Source of the DNA: Serinus canaria
Taxonomy: Eukaryota > Chordata > Aves > Passeriformes > Fringillidae
Assembly: GCF_022539315.1 (NCBI RefSeq)
Contig: NC_066322.1
Span: forward strand, 21,896,765 to 21,960,764
DNA length: 64,000 bases
Reading direction: 5' to 3'
The notes below the pieces were generated by a model. It did no database searches, was not told the DNA's origin, and worked only from the letters and a program-made list of their open reading frames with translations. The position numbers were made by a program, and so were the translations under genes. Below are positions 54,401 to 62,241 of this stretch, piece by piece (positions within the stretch are counted from its first letter, which is position 1; every line of letters begins with the position of its first letter).

Positions 54401-56294
54401 AGCATCTGGTACATGGCACCCCATCGTGCTCTTACTGAGCTTATGGATGTATGATTTAAGGATCAAAAAGACTCTCTGACCTCTTGATTCAAGAATTTTT
54501 TTTTCTGATGGCTTTTATATATTTATGCCCTAGAATGTATTTTAAAACTCCTATTTTCAATACAACCTTAAAAACTTTTCTAATTTTTTCCCATATTTTT
54601 GTAGGAAAGACAACTTTTTTTCTGTTTGGGTTTTGGATGTTATACCCCCATGTTTATTTTTTTTTCTTTCTCCCCCCATTCTCTCTCTCTCCCCCTATCT
54701 CATTTTTATTAGCCTAACAACATGTTATTCCATACTGATAATTCCTTTCTGTATTGAAGAATATTCTTGGCTGTTTTCTATGCAACAGTGATTCTTGTCT
54801 GTCTCTTTTAACGCATACAGAATTCTCCCCTAAATAGCAGCACTGTGCTGTTCAGCAACACTGGGCAAAATCTCCATCTGCATATGAAATCATTTCTCTT
54901 AAGGTTGATGTTGCCCTGCAAGTTGCCAGACTGGAACACTGTTGCAGTCATCTTAAAAAATCTTAACATTTTTCAGCATGCTTTGTTGCTAAAATACTCT
55001 TTCAAATCAAAAGGAGCATTTAAAATAAAGGAGTTATGTAGATGACCATTTTTCGCCTGTCCCTAGTAATAATGGAGAAATTTTGAGTATGTATGTTTTC
55101 CCAGCAGTGGCATGGATGTACTGAAAAAAGATCCTTAAATTTGTGGAGAAAGCATGAGTATAAAAAATACAGTGGCAGTGCGTGCTTGAAATTTGTGATA
55201 AAGATTCTTGCCCATTCCTATATCACCAGGTGTTAAAAAAAAAGGCAAAATAAGTTTGGCATCATAAGGCATGTTCTGTGACTACAGCCAGTGTCCTGCA
55301 GAGCAATTTAAGTCCTTTTATTTCTCCAGGCAAAAAACCAGGCGAGGCAAGGAATAAAAGAAGTGAAGAGTAAGTTAAAACACAAGGTACGTAGAACACT
55401 TTATTTACTTTCTTACACTGCTTCCTGTATCAGTTTGAAGCTTATACTTTACAAATCACATGAGATTTGTGTTTTTAATGACTTTTGAAATATGCTTAGC
55501 CCTTTGTTCAACAATACATTTTTCATAACGAGCCCTCTGGCAACTATCTGTCATTCTATGCATCCACTGAATAATCTCTTTATTGTTTGCATATTTTATC
55601 ATAGAACAACAGAGGTCTTCAAAGATACATTAAGAGGATGTATGTTTTCATAAAGTTGATTGCTTTGATATCACAATCAAAGCCTTTGCTTCAAGCTGAG
55701 AATTTGAGAAGGGAGAGTCTTGCAGTACACTGGATTTCAGGAGGTGCAGTTGTCCAGTTTTAGTTCCATAAGATACATGAGCAGTAGCAGTGTTTCAAGG
55801 TGAAAGAATAGTTTCATTTTGCAAAAGCAACCTCACAAACTCAGAGTAGATGGTTTAGGCATTCTGCAGCTGCTTTTCCCATTTGGAATTTTGCTTCAAT
55901 GTGAGATTTTTCTGTACAGAGAAGGAACCATTTTTTGGATACCTATTATGCTATTTTAAGAAAAATTTCAAAAACATTTGAACAATTCAACTTTGAAATG
56001 ACCATGCTGGTGATCTGGCGTTTTGAAAAGTTAATTTTGATTTTCTTGCTACAGATGGTATTTTCATGACAGTAATAGATTGTGGCAAGATAATTTTGAA
56101 TGCATTCTGCATGCATAATATGGAGGGTATGTTTGCAGATAATGATTATAAATAAAGGAATTTAAATCTGTTTCGTTGCATAGGAGAGTGAGGAAGAGTG
56201 TGGAACGTGTAGTGTTGGTGCAGTACAGACTGTTCCTGTCTACACATCGCATCCTGACAAAAGAACAAGCTCAGAAAAACGGAGACTGGCACAG
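343..56294 (+). CDS. DENND1B: DENND1B (connecdenn 2), Rab35 guanine-nucleotide exchange factor; 14 internal coding exons, both ends missing
   Basis: The coding join is 343-423, 3030-3089, 4887-4940, 7962-8072, 21205-21305, 26804-26849, 28353-28454, 36239-36364, 44302-44403, 48219-48309, 52286-52326, 53135-53203, 55330-55386 and 56184-56294: 1152 nt, 384 codons, no internal stop. Known for the family: DENND1 proteins use a three-part DENN module (uDENN, cDENN, dDENN) to exchange GDP for GTP on Rab35 at clathrin-coated pits and early endosomes, and their tails bind AP-2 and clathrin. The exons cover about human residues 123-506, that is the uDENN end, all of cDENN and dDENN, and the start of the tail. 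The paralogue is 1B rather than 1A because of [17 protein letters not shown] (exon 9), [15 protein letters not shown] (exons 11-12) and [14 protein letters not shown] (exon 5). Ten exons are 0-0 phase; only pairs 5/6 and 10/11 split a codon. No initiator or stop codon lies in the window. Human comparisons are from memory. Confidence 0.96.
424..3029 (+). other. DENND1B intron between exons 1 and 2
   Basis: A 2.6 kb AT-rich intron with only short T runs (for example 1711-1720). I see no transposon, RNA gene or coding sequence. Short open frames here have no family resemblance. The last ~258 bp (from 2772) happen to be open in the frame of exon 2, which makes that exon look like part of a 133-codon reading frame. 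Confidence 0.75.
3030..3089 (+). CDS. DENND1B: DENND1B window exon 2 (start of cDENN)
   Basis: 20 codons, phase 0-0, reading [20 protein letters not shown]. The family sequence here is NQEIFIA(C/S)EQVLK(D)QPALVP. The acceptor is tatataag, with a weak AAG end, and the donor is tcg/gtgagt. The exon opens the cDENN module, at about human residues 150-169. The last codon is Ser where both human DENND1A and DENND1B have Pro. The exon lies inside a chance 402-bp open frame (2772-3173), so a naive gene caller would over-extend it; the splice sites and alignment fix its limits. Confidence 0.93.
3090..4886 (+). other. DENND1B intron between exons 2 and 3
   Basis: A 1.8 kb very AT-rich intron with several T runs (such as 3959-3967 and around 4551-4561). 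It contains one CACGTG E-box at 3143. No gene or repeat family is recognised. Confidence 0.75.
4887..4940 (+). CDS. DENND1B: DENND1B window exon 3 (cDENN)
   Basis: 18 codons, phase 0-0, reading [18 protein letters not shown], against [18 protein letters not shown] in human (about residues 170-187). The acceptor is atcaattag and the donor is agt/gtaagt. This 54-nt exon encodes the highly conserved GLPTIPES segment at the entrance to the cDENN fold. Confidence 0.97.
5394..5409. repeat. Homopolymer, 16 T
   Basis: Sixteen consecutive T follow a G-rich stretch. On the other strand it would be an A tail, but no target-site duplication or retroposon body is evident. Confidence 0.85.
5640..5960. other. 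GC-rich intronic patch with overlapping open frames on both strands
   Basis: This patch is much richer in G and C than the flanking intron. It is open for 183 codons on + (5540-6091) and for 95-143 codons in three minus-strand frames. None resembles a protein family I know, and none is bounded by convincing splice sites. Stop codons are AT-rich, so long frames are expected by chance here. It may be an old, unrecognised repeat or simply a GC-rich island. Confidence 0.5.
5706..5726. repeat. Near-perfect palindrome, 10-bp arms with a 1-nt centre
   Basis: AGCAGGGAGC, then T, then its exact reverse complement. It could extrude as a small cruciform. It sits in the GC-rich intronic patch. Confidence 0.85.
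7568..7595. repeat. Perfect inverted repeat, 11-bp arms with a 6-nt loop
   Basis: Left arm ACTGTAGCTGT (7568-7578), loop GACAGA, right arm ACAGCTACAGT (7585-7595). It lies about 370 bp upstream of exon 4. No RNA gene is recognised. Confidence 0.85.
7962..8072 (+). CDS. DENND1B: DENND1B window exon 4 (cDENN core)
   Basis: 37 codons, phase 0-0, beginning [20 protein letters not shown] and ending in [14 protein letters not shown]. The acceptor is caaacag and the donor is act/gtaagt. It corresponds to about human residues 188-224 and is almost identical to both DENND1A and DENND1B. This is the central helix-strand unit of cDENN; the LHERRI(I/V)I(T/S)S block is the most recognisable part of the whole DENN family. 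Confidence 0.98.
8073..21204 (+). other. DENND1B intron between exons 4 and 5 (13.1 kb)
   Basis: The largest complete intron in the window. It is mostly AT-rich, with GC-richer patches near 9230-9360, 12340-12780, 16560-16700 and 18110-18400. One CACGTG E-box is at 9876. Open frames of up to 139 codons (for example 16394-16813, minus strand) have no recognisable homology or exon structure. I found no convincing transposon, RNA gene or nested gene. Confidence 0.7.
12361..12480. other. Small CpG cluster in the 13 kb intron
   Basis: The intron around it is nearly free of CpG, but this ~120-bp stretch carries several, including in gcgctccg, cccggc, atcgga and gcggcccgc. It also has an 8-bp inverted repeat, CTGACAGG (12396-12403) with CCTGTCAG (12418-12425). 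It is too short for a classical CpG island. It could be an intronic regulatory element or a relic of an insertion. Confidence 0.4.
21205..21305 (+). CDS. DENND1B: DENND1B window exon 5 (cDENN)
   Basis: 101 nt, phase 0 to 2: 33 codons plus TG, reading [20 protein letters not shown] and ending in PPHLLDYC. The acceptor is tatttttag and the donor is ctg/gtaaga. Human has [32 protein letters not shown] at about residues 226-258. The split Cys codon (TG-T) is completed in exon 6. The [15 protein letters not shown] segment is diagnostic of DENND1 proteins. Gly of HGS is Ala here. Confidence 0.97.
21306..26803 (+). other. DENND1B intron between exons 5 and 6
   Basis: A 5.5 kb intron. It contains an (ATT)n microsatellite (22123-22140), T runs near 22751 and 23664, a GC-richer patch at about 23990-24180, and a G/T-only stretch near 25659-25700. 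No gene or transposon is recognised. Confidence 0.75.
22123..22140. repeat. (ATT)n microsatellite
   Basis: About six tandem ATT units followed by a short TA run. Confidence 0.85.
26804..26849 (+). CDS. DENND1B: DENND1B window exon 6 (cDENN)
   Basis: 46 nt, phase 2 to 0. The first T completes Cys, then [15 protein letters not shown]. Human has [16 protein letters not shown] at about residues 258-273. The acceptor is tttcctgcag and the donor is gag/gtaagt. Skipping either exon 5 or exon 6 alone would shift the frame; skipping both removes 49 codons in frame. Confidence 0.96.
26850..28352 (+). other. DENND1B intron between exons 6 and 7
   Basis: A 1.5 kb AT-rich intron with one CACGTG at 28106. 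I see no other structure. Confidence 0.8.
28353..28454 (+). CDS. DENND1B: DENND1B window exon 7 (cDENN to dDENN junction)
   Basis: 34 codons, phase 0-0, beginning [20 protein letters not shown] and ending in NLPGEV. The acceptor is ttcctaacag and the donor is gtg/gtgagt. Human has [34 protein letters not shown] at about residues 274-307. The [13 protein letters not shown] strand-turn, which closes the cDENN sheet, is intact. Confidence 0.97.
29235..29275. repeat. C10 homopolymer followed by interrupted T tracts
   Basis: Ten C (29235-29244), then A, C and several T blocks. Such tracts are prone to polymerase slippage and sequencing error, so the exact length is uncertain. Confidence 0.8.
33650..34060. 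other. GC-rich intronic patch, possible decayed minus-strand coding remnant
   Basis: The patch is distinctly GC-rich against its AT-rich flanks. On the minus strand 33819-33902 reads [20 protein letters not shown] then KKPAEIM and a stop. This is charged, helix-like sequence preceded by a stop codon. An overlapping minus-strand frame (33680-34048) is open for 122 codons. I do not recognise either. A decayed retrocopy or transposon fragment would fit, and so would chance. Confidence 0.3.
36239..36364 (+). CDS. DENND1B: DENND1B window exon 8 (dDENN)
   Basis: 42 codons, phase 0-0, beginning [20 protein letters not shown] and ending in [10 protein letters not shown]. It is essentially identical to human residues ~308-349. 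The acceptor is tcacgcag and the donor is cca/gtaaga. It encodes the start of the dDENN helical module; the [21 protein letters not shown] block is characteristic of the DENND1 subfamily. Unlike its neighbours the exon is GC-rich and has eight CpG dinucleotides in 126 nt. Confidence 0.98.
36877..36924. repeat. Tandem duplication, 2 x 24 bp
   Basis: The 24-bp unit beginning TGAGCTTTC occurs twice head to tail (36877-36900 and 36901-36924) with a single A/C difference. This is a recent local duplication of the slippage type. Confidence 0.92.
37232..37292. repeat. Direct duplication, 25 bp, 36-bp period
   Basis: A 25-bp string starting TATGGTATTCCTTGATGG occurs identically at 37232-37256 and 37268-37292. 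GGATGGAAA sub-repeats lie between. Confidence 0.92.
37597..37630. repeat. Short direct repeat, 2 x 16 bp
   Basis: TTTCAATAAAACAGAT (37597-37612) and TTTCAACAAAACAGAT (37615-37630) differ at one base. Confidence 0.85.
42531..42594. repeat. (AAC)n and TG/TA-rich compound microsatellite
   Basis: An (AAC)n run (42531-42543) is followed, after a short AT-rich spacer, by a TG/TA alternating stretch (about 42556-42594). Confidence 0.85.
44302..44403 (+). CDS. DENND1B: DENND1B window exon 9 (dDENN)
   Basis: 34 codons, phase 0-0, beginning [20 protein letters not shown] and ending in NLQLFKQ. Human 1B has [34 protein letters not shown]. The 1A paralogue differs (AFVSHYRSGAMRQ), so this exon fixes the paralogue. 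The acceptor is caattttttag and the donor is cag/gtataa. Confidence 0.98.
44404..48218 (+). other. DENND1B intron between exons 9 and 10
   Basis: A 3.8 kb AT-rich intron with a 15-T run (47121-47135). I see no gene, transposon or RNA. Confidence 0.78.
48219..48309 (+). CDS. DENND1B: DENND1B window exon 10 (end of the globular DENN region, FxDxF motif)
   Basis: 91 nt, phase 0 to 1: 30 codons plus G, reading [20 protein letters not shown] then [10 protein letters not shown]. The acceptor is atctccag and the donor is gag/gtacag. FIDGRL and [10 protein letters not shown] match both paralogues. FSDVF (48261-48275) fits the FxDxF type of AP-2 alpha-ear binding motif. The frame stays open 22 codons past the donor, to a stop at 48375-48377, so a retained intron would give a short alternative C-terminus. 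Confidence 0.97.
48310..52285 (+). other. DENND1B intron between exons 10 and 11
   Basis: A 4.0 kb intron with a GC-richer patch at about 49730-49860 and a 13-bp perfect hairpin at 51352-51380. No gene or known repeat is recognised. Confidence 0.75.
51352..51380. repeat. Perfect hairpin, 13-bp arms with a 3-nt loop
   Basis: GCCAAAACACACT (51352-51364), loop CCT, then the exact reverse complement (51368-51380). It is too short for a microRNA precursor. Confidence 0.9.
52286..52326 (+). CDS. DENND1B: DENND1B window exon 11
   Basis: 41 nt, phase 1 to 0. GA completes Gly, then [13 protein letters not shown]. Human 1B has GNPRSYQQWVHTVK. The acceptor is tctttcag and the donor is aag/gtacaa. It lies just after the dDENN module. 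Exons 10 and 11 must be spliced together to keep the frame. Confidence 0.96.
52327..53134 (+). other. DENND1B intron between exons 11 and 12
   Basis: An 0.8 kb AT-rich intron in which I see nothing further. Minus-strand open frames of up to 97 codons look like chance. Confidence 0.82.
53135..53203 (+). CDS. DENND1B: DENND1B window exon 12
   Basis: 23 codons, phase 0-0, beginning [20 protein letters not shown] and ending YKF. Human 1B has [23 protein letters not shown]. The acceptor is gtatttcag and the donor is ttt/gtaaga. It encodes the conserved lysine-rich helix after the DENN domain. Confidence 0.97.
54100..54146. repeat. Perfect 21-bp inverted repeat with a 5-nt loop
   Basis: The left arm 54100-54120 starts CCTTGATAGTAAAGG. 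The loop AAAGT is 54121-54125. The right arm 54126-54146 is the exact reverse complement of the left. The flanking bases (C at 54099, A at 54147) do not pair. Such perfection is unexpected by chance. A 47-nt hairpin is shorter than usual microRNA precursors. An inverted duplication by replication template switching is the simplest explanation. Confidence 0.95.
54657..54700. repeat. Pyrimidine-rich tract with (CT)n
   Basis: Nearly unbroken pyrimidines, interrupted only by A at 54678 and 54697, with a C6 block, a (CT)5 run and a C5 block. It is not close to any exon acceptor. Confidence 0.8.
55330..55386 (+). CDS. DENND1B: DENND1B window exon 13
   Basis: 19 codons, phase 0-0, reading [19 protein letters not shown]. 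Human has [19 protein letters not shown]. The acceptor is tttctccag and the donor is aag/gtacgt. It is a strongly basic amphipathic-looking segment between the DENN module and the disordered tail. Confidence 0.97.
55387..56183 (+). other. DENND1B intron between exons 13 and 14
   Basis: An 0.8 kb AT-rich intron. It has one short inverted repeat, GCTTTGAT (55662-55669) with ATCAAAGC (55676-55683), and nothing else notable. Confidence 0.82.
56184..56294 (+). CDS. DENND1B: DENND1B window exon 14 (start of the disordered tail)
   Basis: 37 codons, phase 0-0, reading [20 protein letters not shown], then [17 protein letters not shown]. Human has ENEEDYGTCSSSVQYTPVY and NSEKRKLAQ, so the ends are conserved and the middle has drifted, as expected for disordered sequence. 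The acceptor is gttgcatag and the donor is cag/gtaaga. The next expected segment, ARLKRPLKSLDGALYDDEDD in human, was not found in the remaining 7.7 kb. Confidence 0.95.
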
Positions 56295-57379
56295 GTAAGA
56301 CACCTGAAACTTCTGTTTGCATTCACATACCATTAGGGAAAAATTTTTGCTGCTTACAGTAGTGTCTGTGTGAATCTGTTTCCAAGATGATTTTCCTCTG
56401 TTTGGATAGTGTGATTAAAAGGCTATGTTTATAGAAATACTGCTACACTGCTTGTGTGGAGAAAAAAAAAAGGCTGTTTGTGTTTCATCCCTGTTGAGAG
56501 GGGGAAAGAACAGGAGATCTGTAAGTATGGATCTGAGATTTAATTCTTAAATACTGGTTTTGAGAAAGCTTAATACAGATCTATGAATAAACCTGAATGT
56601 ATTTTTGTGAGAAGCCTATCTCGTTTATTTTAAGGCATATTAATTTTGTGTTTCTAATAAAATGTTTTGGCAGTCATATTGCCTTTAACCTTGCTCAGAT
56701 AGTTGTGATTTATTATTTTGTTAATAAGTCAGCTAGTTCATGCAGTGCCAGTGTCTTGGCTTTTGTTCTCTAATCCTTTCTAGTCTAGATTTGAAGTAAC
56801 AGGTGTAGTGTCTCAACTTTGGCAAGTGTTTTAATGTTTTCGGATTCATTTTGACAGTTTTAATTCAAAAATACAAACAAAGTAGTTTTTCTAACACTTG
56901 TTTCTCCTACAAATATTTACCTGCATATGTACATATTTTTAATATATAGGTATTTATTTTTATATTATATTGTTATTGCATGTTTTTAATATATATGGAT
57001 TTTTAATGCCTCTATCTTCCTAATATGAGAATTAAGTATATAAATGCAGTCCAACTGATCTAGCAACATTTATTTTTTGCTCTTGGTACTGCAATAATAA
57101 AAATATGGGTTGTCTATTTAATCAATTTGATTTTGAATTAGTTTTTATCAGTAGTAAATGCAATGTTTCTGAAATGCAACATAGAACTGATGCAGATGAT
57201 TGCTAAATGATAGTGAAATTGTACATTAGTATTAAGTCATTATTTTTAGCAGGGTTATAAATAATACAAAGACTTTCTGCTTCACTGATATGGTAGTGCT
57301 GCCTATTGTTATGTACAGGAGTCTAGGGATACAAAGGAATATCATTCACCTTGGTACAATTAAAGATTTCTTTTGAAGG

Positions 57380-57695
57380 CACGTGTTCAGACAGAACAAT
57401 TGAACTTTTCTGTGGTTTTGTGTTTGTCCAGCTGTACAGTGCCAAATCCTGTAATCATTGCTGTTTCTACCAGTTGTCCTTTAGCTTTGCAAACAAGGCA
57501 GGAGTGCAGATGTGTGCCTGGCTTTGTTTCCTGCATGCATACACACGTGTGTTAATGGGTGTGTGTGCACACGGACACACACGTGTTTGTGTGGGCTCAA
57601 TTTACCAACAAAGCTGGGAACTGAGGGCCTCACAGTTTTGCCCTGCTCCAAACCAAAGGTGTCTTCTCCCCAGCTCTTGTCCCAAACATCACGTG
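57380..57695. promoter_or_regulatory. Cluster of four CACGTG E-boxes (putative)
   Basis: CACGTG occurs at 57380-57385, 57544-57549, 57580-57585 and 57690-57695. The last lies in TCACGTGA. Two sit in the TG/CA repeat, including a 12-bp palindrome ACACACGTGTGT at 57541-57552. CACGTG is the site for bHLH(-ZIP) factors such as USF, MYC/MAX, TFEB and CLOCK/BMAL1. Function is inferred only; the two sites in the repeat could be by-products of repeat composition. Confidence 0.35.
57529..57594. repeat. Degenerate TG/CA repeat
   Basis: Interrupted alternating purine-pyrimidine sequence containing TGCATGCA, ACACACGTGTGT and a GTGTGTGTGCACAC block. Confidence 0.8.
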
Positions 57696-59138
57696 AACAG
57701 TGGGCAGGAAGGGGCACGAGGGGATTGCCCTCCAAGAACACCTTCACCTCTCACTCATTCAATTCACTTTTTCTTCCTCCCCAAAAGCAAACAAACCAAA
57801 GGACTTCTGAAAAATCAGTCTGCTGTTGCTACTCTTGTTTTTATTTTTGGTCTAAATGTTTGAATAAGATAACATAAATTCTTTATTAATAAGTGGTGAT
57901 TTTAAAGTTTACATCGCATAAGAATATATGTTAGTATTCACAGTGCATATGTATGAGAGCCCTGTTTGATCTAGTACTGAATCTAATGTTTAAAAGAAGT
58001 GAGATTCAGTGTGCTGTTGTCAGATTTATTCCTTTTTCTGGTAGTCTTTATCCTGCAAATGAAACTCTTCACCCAGATCTCTAAAGTTCACCAGTGGCTG
58101 TATCAGTATAAGGCTAGTGCTAATGTGGAGTTCAGGCAATTTGATAGACATTTAAAGGACCAGATACTGATTAAGTTGTTACATTTGTGTACTGTAATAC
58201 CCACCCCAAACCTAGATAAACAGTAAACAAGAGAGACCAATTGCTTTTAATGGTCATCCTGCTTCCAAAACAGAGGCACCTCTGTACTTTATTACTATCT
58301 CTTCCATACTCTGAAACATTTAGAAAATTGTAAATACAAAGAATTTGGTGTCATATTTTATGTTCTATCAGAAGTATGCATTGAGCTTTTCCTTCTCCAC
58401 TTCTTGGAAACAGTTAAATACTAAGAGTTACCTGAGATGCTGTAAAACATACTTTGAAAAGTTATGTTAGATATGAAAGTTTGCTTTACAGAGAAAGATA
58501 ATTTTAAAATTCATTCATAACAGGATTTGGGGGTCTGAGAGGAAGTTTCCTTTACAATAGGAAGTGAGTCTCCTTTTACCCCAGCAAGCAGTAGTTTGTA
58601 TATGGGTCTGCTAATTAGGACGGTTATTTCCTGTTTTGTTGATGAGGCTTTAATAAATGTCAAGGGTACAGCCATGAAGATCTCCCAATTAGGCTTTGCG
58701 TTTGTAAAACCCAGCCCCTTTGCTTTTGTGTGAGGATGACAGTTCCAACTGCAGCCTCAGCCTAACAGGGCTCAAGGGAAAGGATACTTCTCTGGTTTTA
58801 TTGAAAACACAGCCAGTTTGGCCCTGGGAGAATACCAGCACTGGTCACAGTGCAGACCCATTTTTAACAATGAATATTTACTAAGCTTTATCACTGCTGT
58901 CATAGTGGCTTTATTGTATTTTTTCTTTTCCAGATTGGCAATAGGCTTAAGAAAAATCAGATGTAAATTTAAAAAGGAAAAAAATTATAGCATCTAAAAT
59001 AGCTGTCAAAACCTAACCAGAGGATAAATAATTAAATGTGTTATTGCAAACTGAAGCGCTCAGCTTGCCCTCCTATAATTTGCATTTTGAAAGTGTTTCC
59101 TAAAAGCTGGAGCTGAGGGCAGTGCACTGGTTGGTGCC

Positions 59139-59161
59139 CGCGTGCGTGCGCGTGTGCGCAC
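59139..59161. repeat. Alternating purine-pyrimidine GC/GT tract (Z-DNA candidate)
   Basis: Twenty-three bases of strict purine-pyrimidine alternation, made of CG, TG and one CA step, with several CpGs in a CpG-poor intron. Such sequences can adopt Z-form under negative supercoiling. Confidence 0.75.
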
Positions 59162-60569
59162 CATTAATCCGTGCTCAGACGAGCCGTTCCCTCTCTGCAG
59201 AATTCATCTGAGCTTGCTCCTGCTCAGGTTCGCTGTTCTAGGCTCTTCAGACATGTGTGAGCTTAGCTATATTGCAAGTCAACATTAACAGATGGATTGC
59301 CCTAAGCAAGGGAAAACCACAACAACAAAATCTAGTGAAAGTGGAGGATTGAAGCTTTTTATTGTTAAGCCTTATGAAAACCTTGGCATGTGCACTGCTG
59401 TTAACTGTTTCATGCCTAGAGCTAATAATGTGTCTCAGATATGTTTCATCTCTTACATTAATTAGGAATGTAGAAGATAGAAGAAATCACCAGCTAAATT
59501 TTTTGAAATAAAAGTTAATGCAAGCATGAGTTTGCTTAGGCTCTGTTTGCAGTATTTTGTAAATGATACCGCTGAGTTCCTTTAACTGTTGATGAGCAAG
59601 GTACAGCAGGGCATGTTTTAGACTATGGAGCATTCAGTGTTTGCATATTCTGTTTTAATTCTGTGCCATTGCATGCTCCCAGGTAATGCAGATTTCTGTG
59701 TATACAGGGACCTGAATGCAATAGGAACTTTGTAAAATTGTTCCAAATTAGTATATAAATTAAAAGAGAGCATGTTTATTATGATCCTGCTTTGAATGCC
59801 AGGAAGATCTGTTTGATCTTTGTAATTTTACTATTATATTAGGTGTTGGGGTAGCTTACTGAAAATGGACCATGTCAGGATCTCAACAATTCTAATGTAT
59901 CTCATGGCAAATAAAACACTCTGGAAGATTAGCAGAATACCAAATAAGAACTACCAGTTCCCTTTGCAGTTATTAAATTAGCAATACCCCTTGTCTCTCA
60001 GAAAATGTATGCTCTACCTGTACCTTTAGGCACCTACTACTTTCCATCTGTAATGGAAATAGGCATGTGGATTCTAGGAGTGGATTTACCAATCACTGTG
60101 TCTCAGCATTGCTTTAAATGTTCCTATATTGAAGATACCAAGTGAAGTCTCACCATGACTTTGCAGAATCCAAATACAGTGTCTAAGAAGGTTTTTAAAA
60201 CACTTCTAATAAAAATCAAGTTAGACAAAACTTTTTTCTTGGTGTTCTCAAACAGAAGAGAATTTTCTATACTTTTTTTCTTTCTTTCCTTTTTTAAAGT
60301 GTATTGCAAATGGAGCCTTTTCACTTTTATTGAAGTATGTCCTAGAAACATTACAATATATAATTCAGCTTGCAGTAGGTGTGCTTGGCATCTGTTCAAC
60401 AAACACAGCAAGTGTCAGGCAGGAAGATGTGTTCAGAATAACCTTACCTTCAGGAGTGCCCCATTTATCAATATCCCTACAATGGCCAGTAAAATAAATG
60501 ACATAATCATTAGCTACAAAGGACTTCTAGTAACTGATTACCCTCCTAACCTGAAAAGGGGATGAGAGT

Positions 60570-60600
60570 GGCTATTCTGAAGAGAGGGCTATTCTGAAGA
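60570..60600. repeat. Short direct duplication, 2 x 14 bp
   Basis: GGCTATTCTGAAGA occurs at 60570-60583 and 60587-60600, with a 17-bp period. Confidence 0.85.
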
Positions 60601-62241
60601 CTTCTTTCTTTTTCCTGGAAAATAAGAGAGGAGATTGTGATAATGCAGTGCTGAATGTACATATTCTGTATAAGATGACTGAATGTCTTTTAGAAAAAAT
60701 ATCCACAGTCAGTCCCACAGTGATTTCAGAAACATAAATCTGATTAAGTACATTTACCTGTGTTTGTATTCAGACAATGTGCTTGAGATCACATCTATGA
60801 CTACTAACCACATTTAACCCTGGTTCTGTTGCTGGAAGTTTTTTCTACCCTCATTGACTGAAATATTAAAAACTGAAAGATGTCATAAACAGTACGAGCT
60901 AGTTTTTAATGTAAATCAAATTTTGCTGCTGTAAAATACAGTTTCATTGGTTGATCAGTAAATTCAGTTTCTTTAGCTAATGTGGTGTAATGTGAAAATA
61001 TTGTCGATATCATTAGCTTCCTTTAGTTTGGAGAAAAATCTTTTGTCTTATTGTGTCAAGTAAGATCTCTTCATTCTGCAAAACAGTCAGATTTCCTTTT
61101 AATTAAAAATGAAAAAGCTAGGCAGTCAAAATTCAAATTACAGATTACGAGAGTGCCCTCTTGTGGCTCCTGTTCCTTTCCAAACTGGCAGAGCACCGGG
61201 GATCCTGTGCCTGTGCAAGCCTTGCCTGCTCAGTGAAGACCTCCTAAAATCAAGGGCTACTTCCTTTATTTGTGTGAAGTGAAATTGTCCCTGGGCTTTG
61301 TGGAAATTAAGCCTTTACATGCTTTTATGTATCATGCCTGGTACTATTTTCAGGAATAGGGAATAGAAGCTCCCAAGCAGAGGTAGAATTACAAGATTGC
61401 TGAAACCTGTCCCTGCTTCCCACTGAACAGGGACAGTGACTGTCCTCACCAGAGCTGTGCTGTTTGTTCTGCACCCATAAACCACTGTCAGCCTTGTGGC
61501 TGCTGTTCTTGGAGTTTTGCTGTAAAAATCACTTGAGAAATCTCTTCACTAATTACCTTGATTCCAATTTAATTTAATTTAAAAAAAAATAATAATGGGC
61601 TAATGGTCAGGAAGCAGCTCTGGAATTTTTTGTCACCCTGTGGAATGCTTGGTTTTTCAGGGCAGTCATCAGCATGTCTACCTCTGATTTATCCTACTAA
61701 AAAAAAATTTATACAAGCAAAAAGTTTGCAGATGCTTTTCCTGGCTATTGTAGCCCCCCTCTTTAAGTTTTATATTAAATAGAAATGCAGTCTTTCAGAG
61801 GATCTTTCTTCTGCAAACAAATAAACCACACTGGTATGTGGAGCACTGTTTCCTTTCTCTGAAGGATCTCAGAGAGAAATGCTGTCTTGCAGACTATCTC
61901 AAAACTGGGTGAACCTTTCTGTCCTCAGAATTTAATTGAAATAACCAGATTCCTTTTTTTCATCAGGAGAGTTTATCAACATCTTAATGTAGCAGTGGTA
62001 TCTTTTACTTTCTTTTGCTGTGTATCTTCTGTCTTCCACAGAGTCATAGTTTTGCTCCACTAAATCAGGGAGCCAGGAGAGCCAATAGCCACAGTTGGAA
62101 CCTGTGTGCTGACTTCAATGTTGCTTTTGCCTTCTGGCTTGAAGGTTTGAAGAGCACCACTTTACATCTAAAACTTCAGCTCTAGTACTCTATGTTCCCC
62201 TATGTTGTCTTCCTCTCTATATTCCTGTATCTAAGAATGAC

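Larger units (their letters stand above)
53204..55329 (+). other. DENND1B intron between exons 12 and 13
   Basis: A 2.1 kb intron with a perfect 21-bp hairpin (54100-54146) and a pyrimidine tract (54657-54700). No gene or known repeat is recognised. Confidence 0.78.

Noticed and set aside
57351..57863. 170-codon, cysteine-rich open frame
   Set aside because: It runs through a TG/CA repeat that produces repeated CVH/VCA-like residues. A second + frame is open over the same stretch. There is no recognisable domain.
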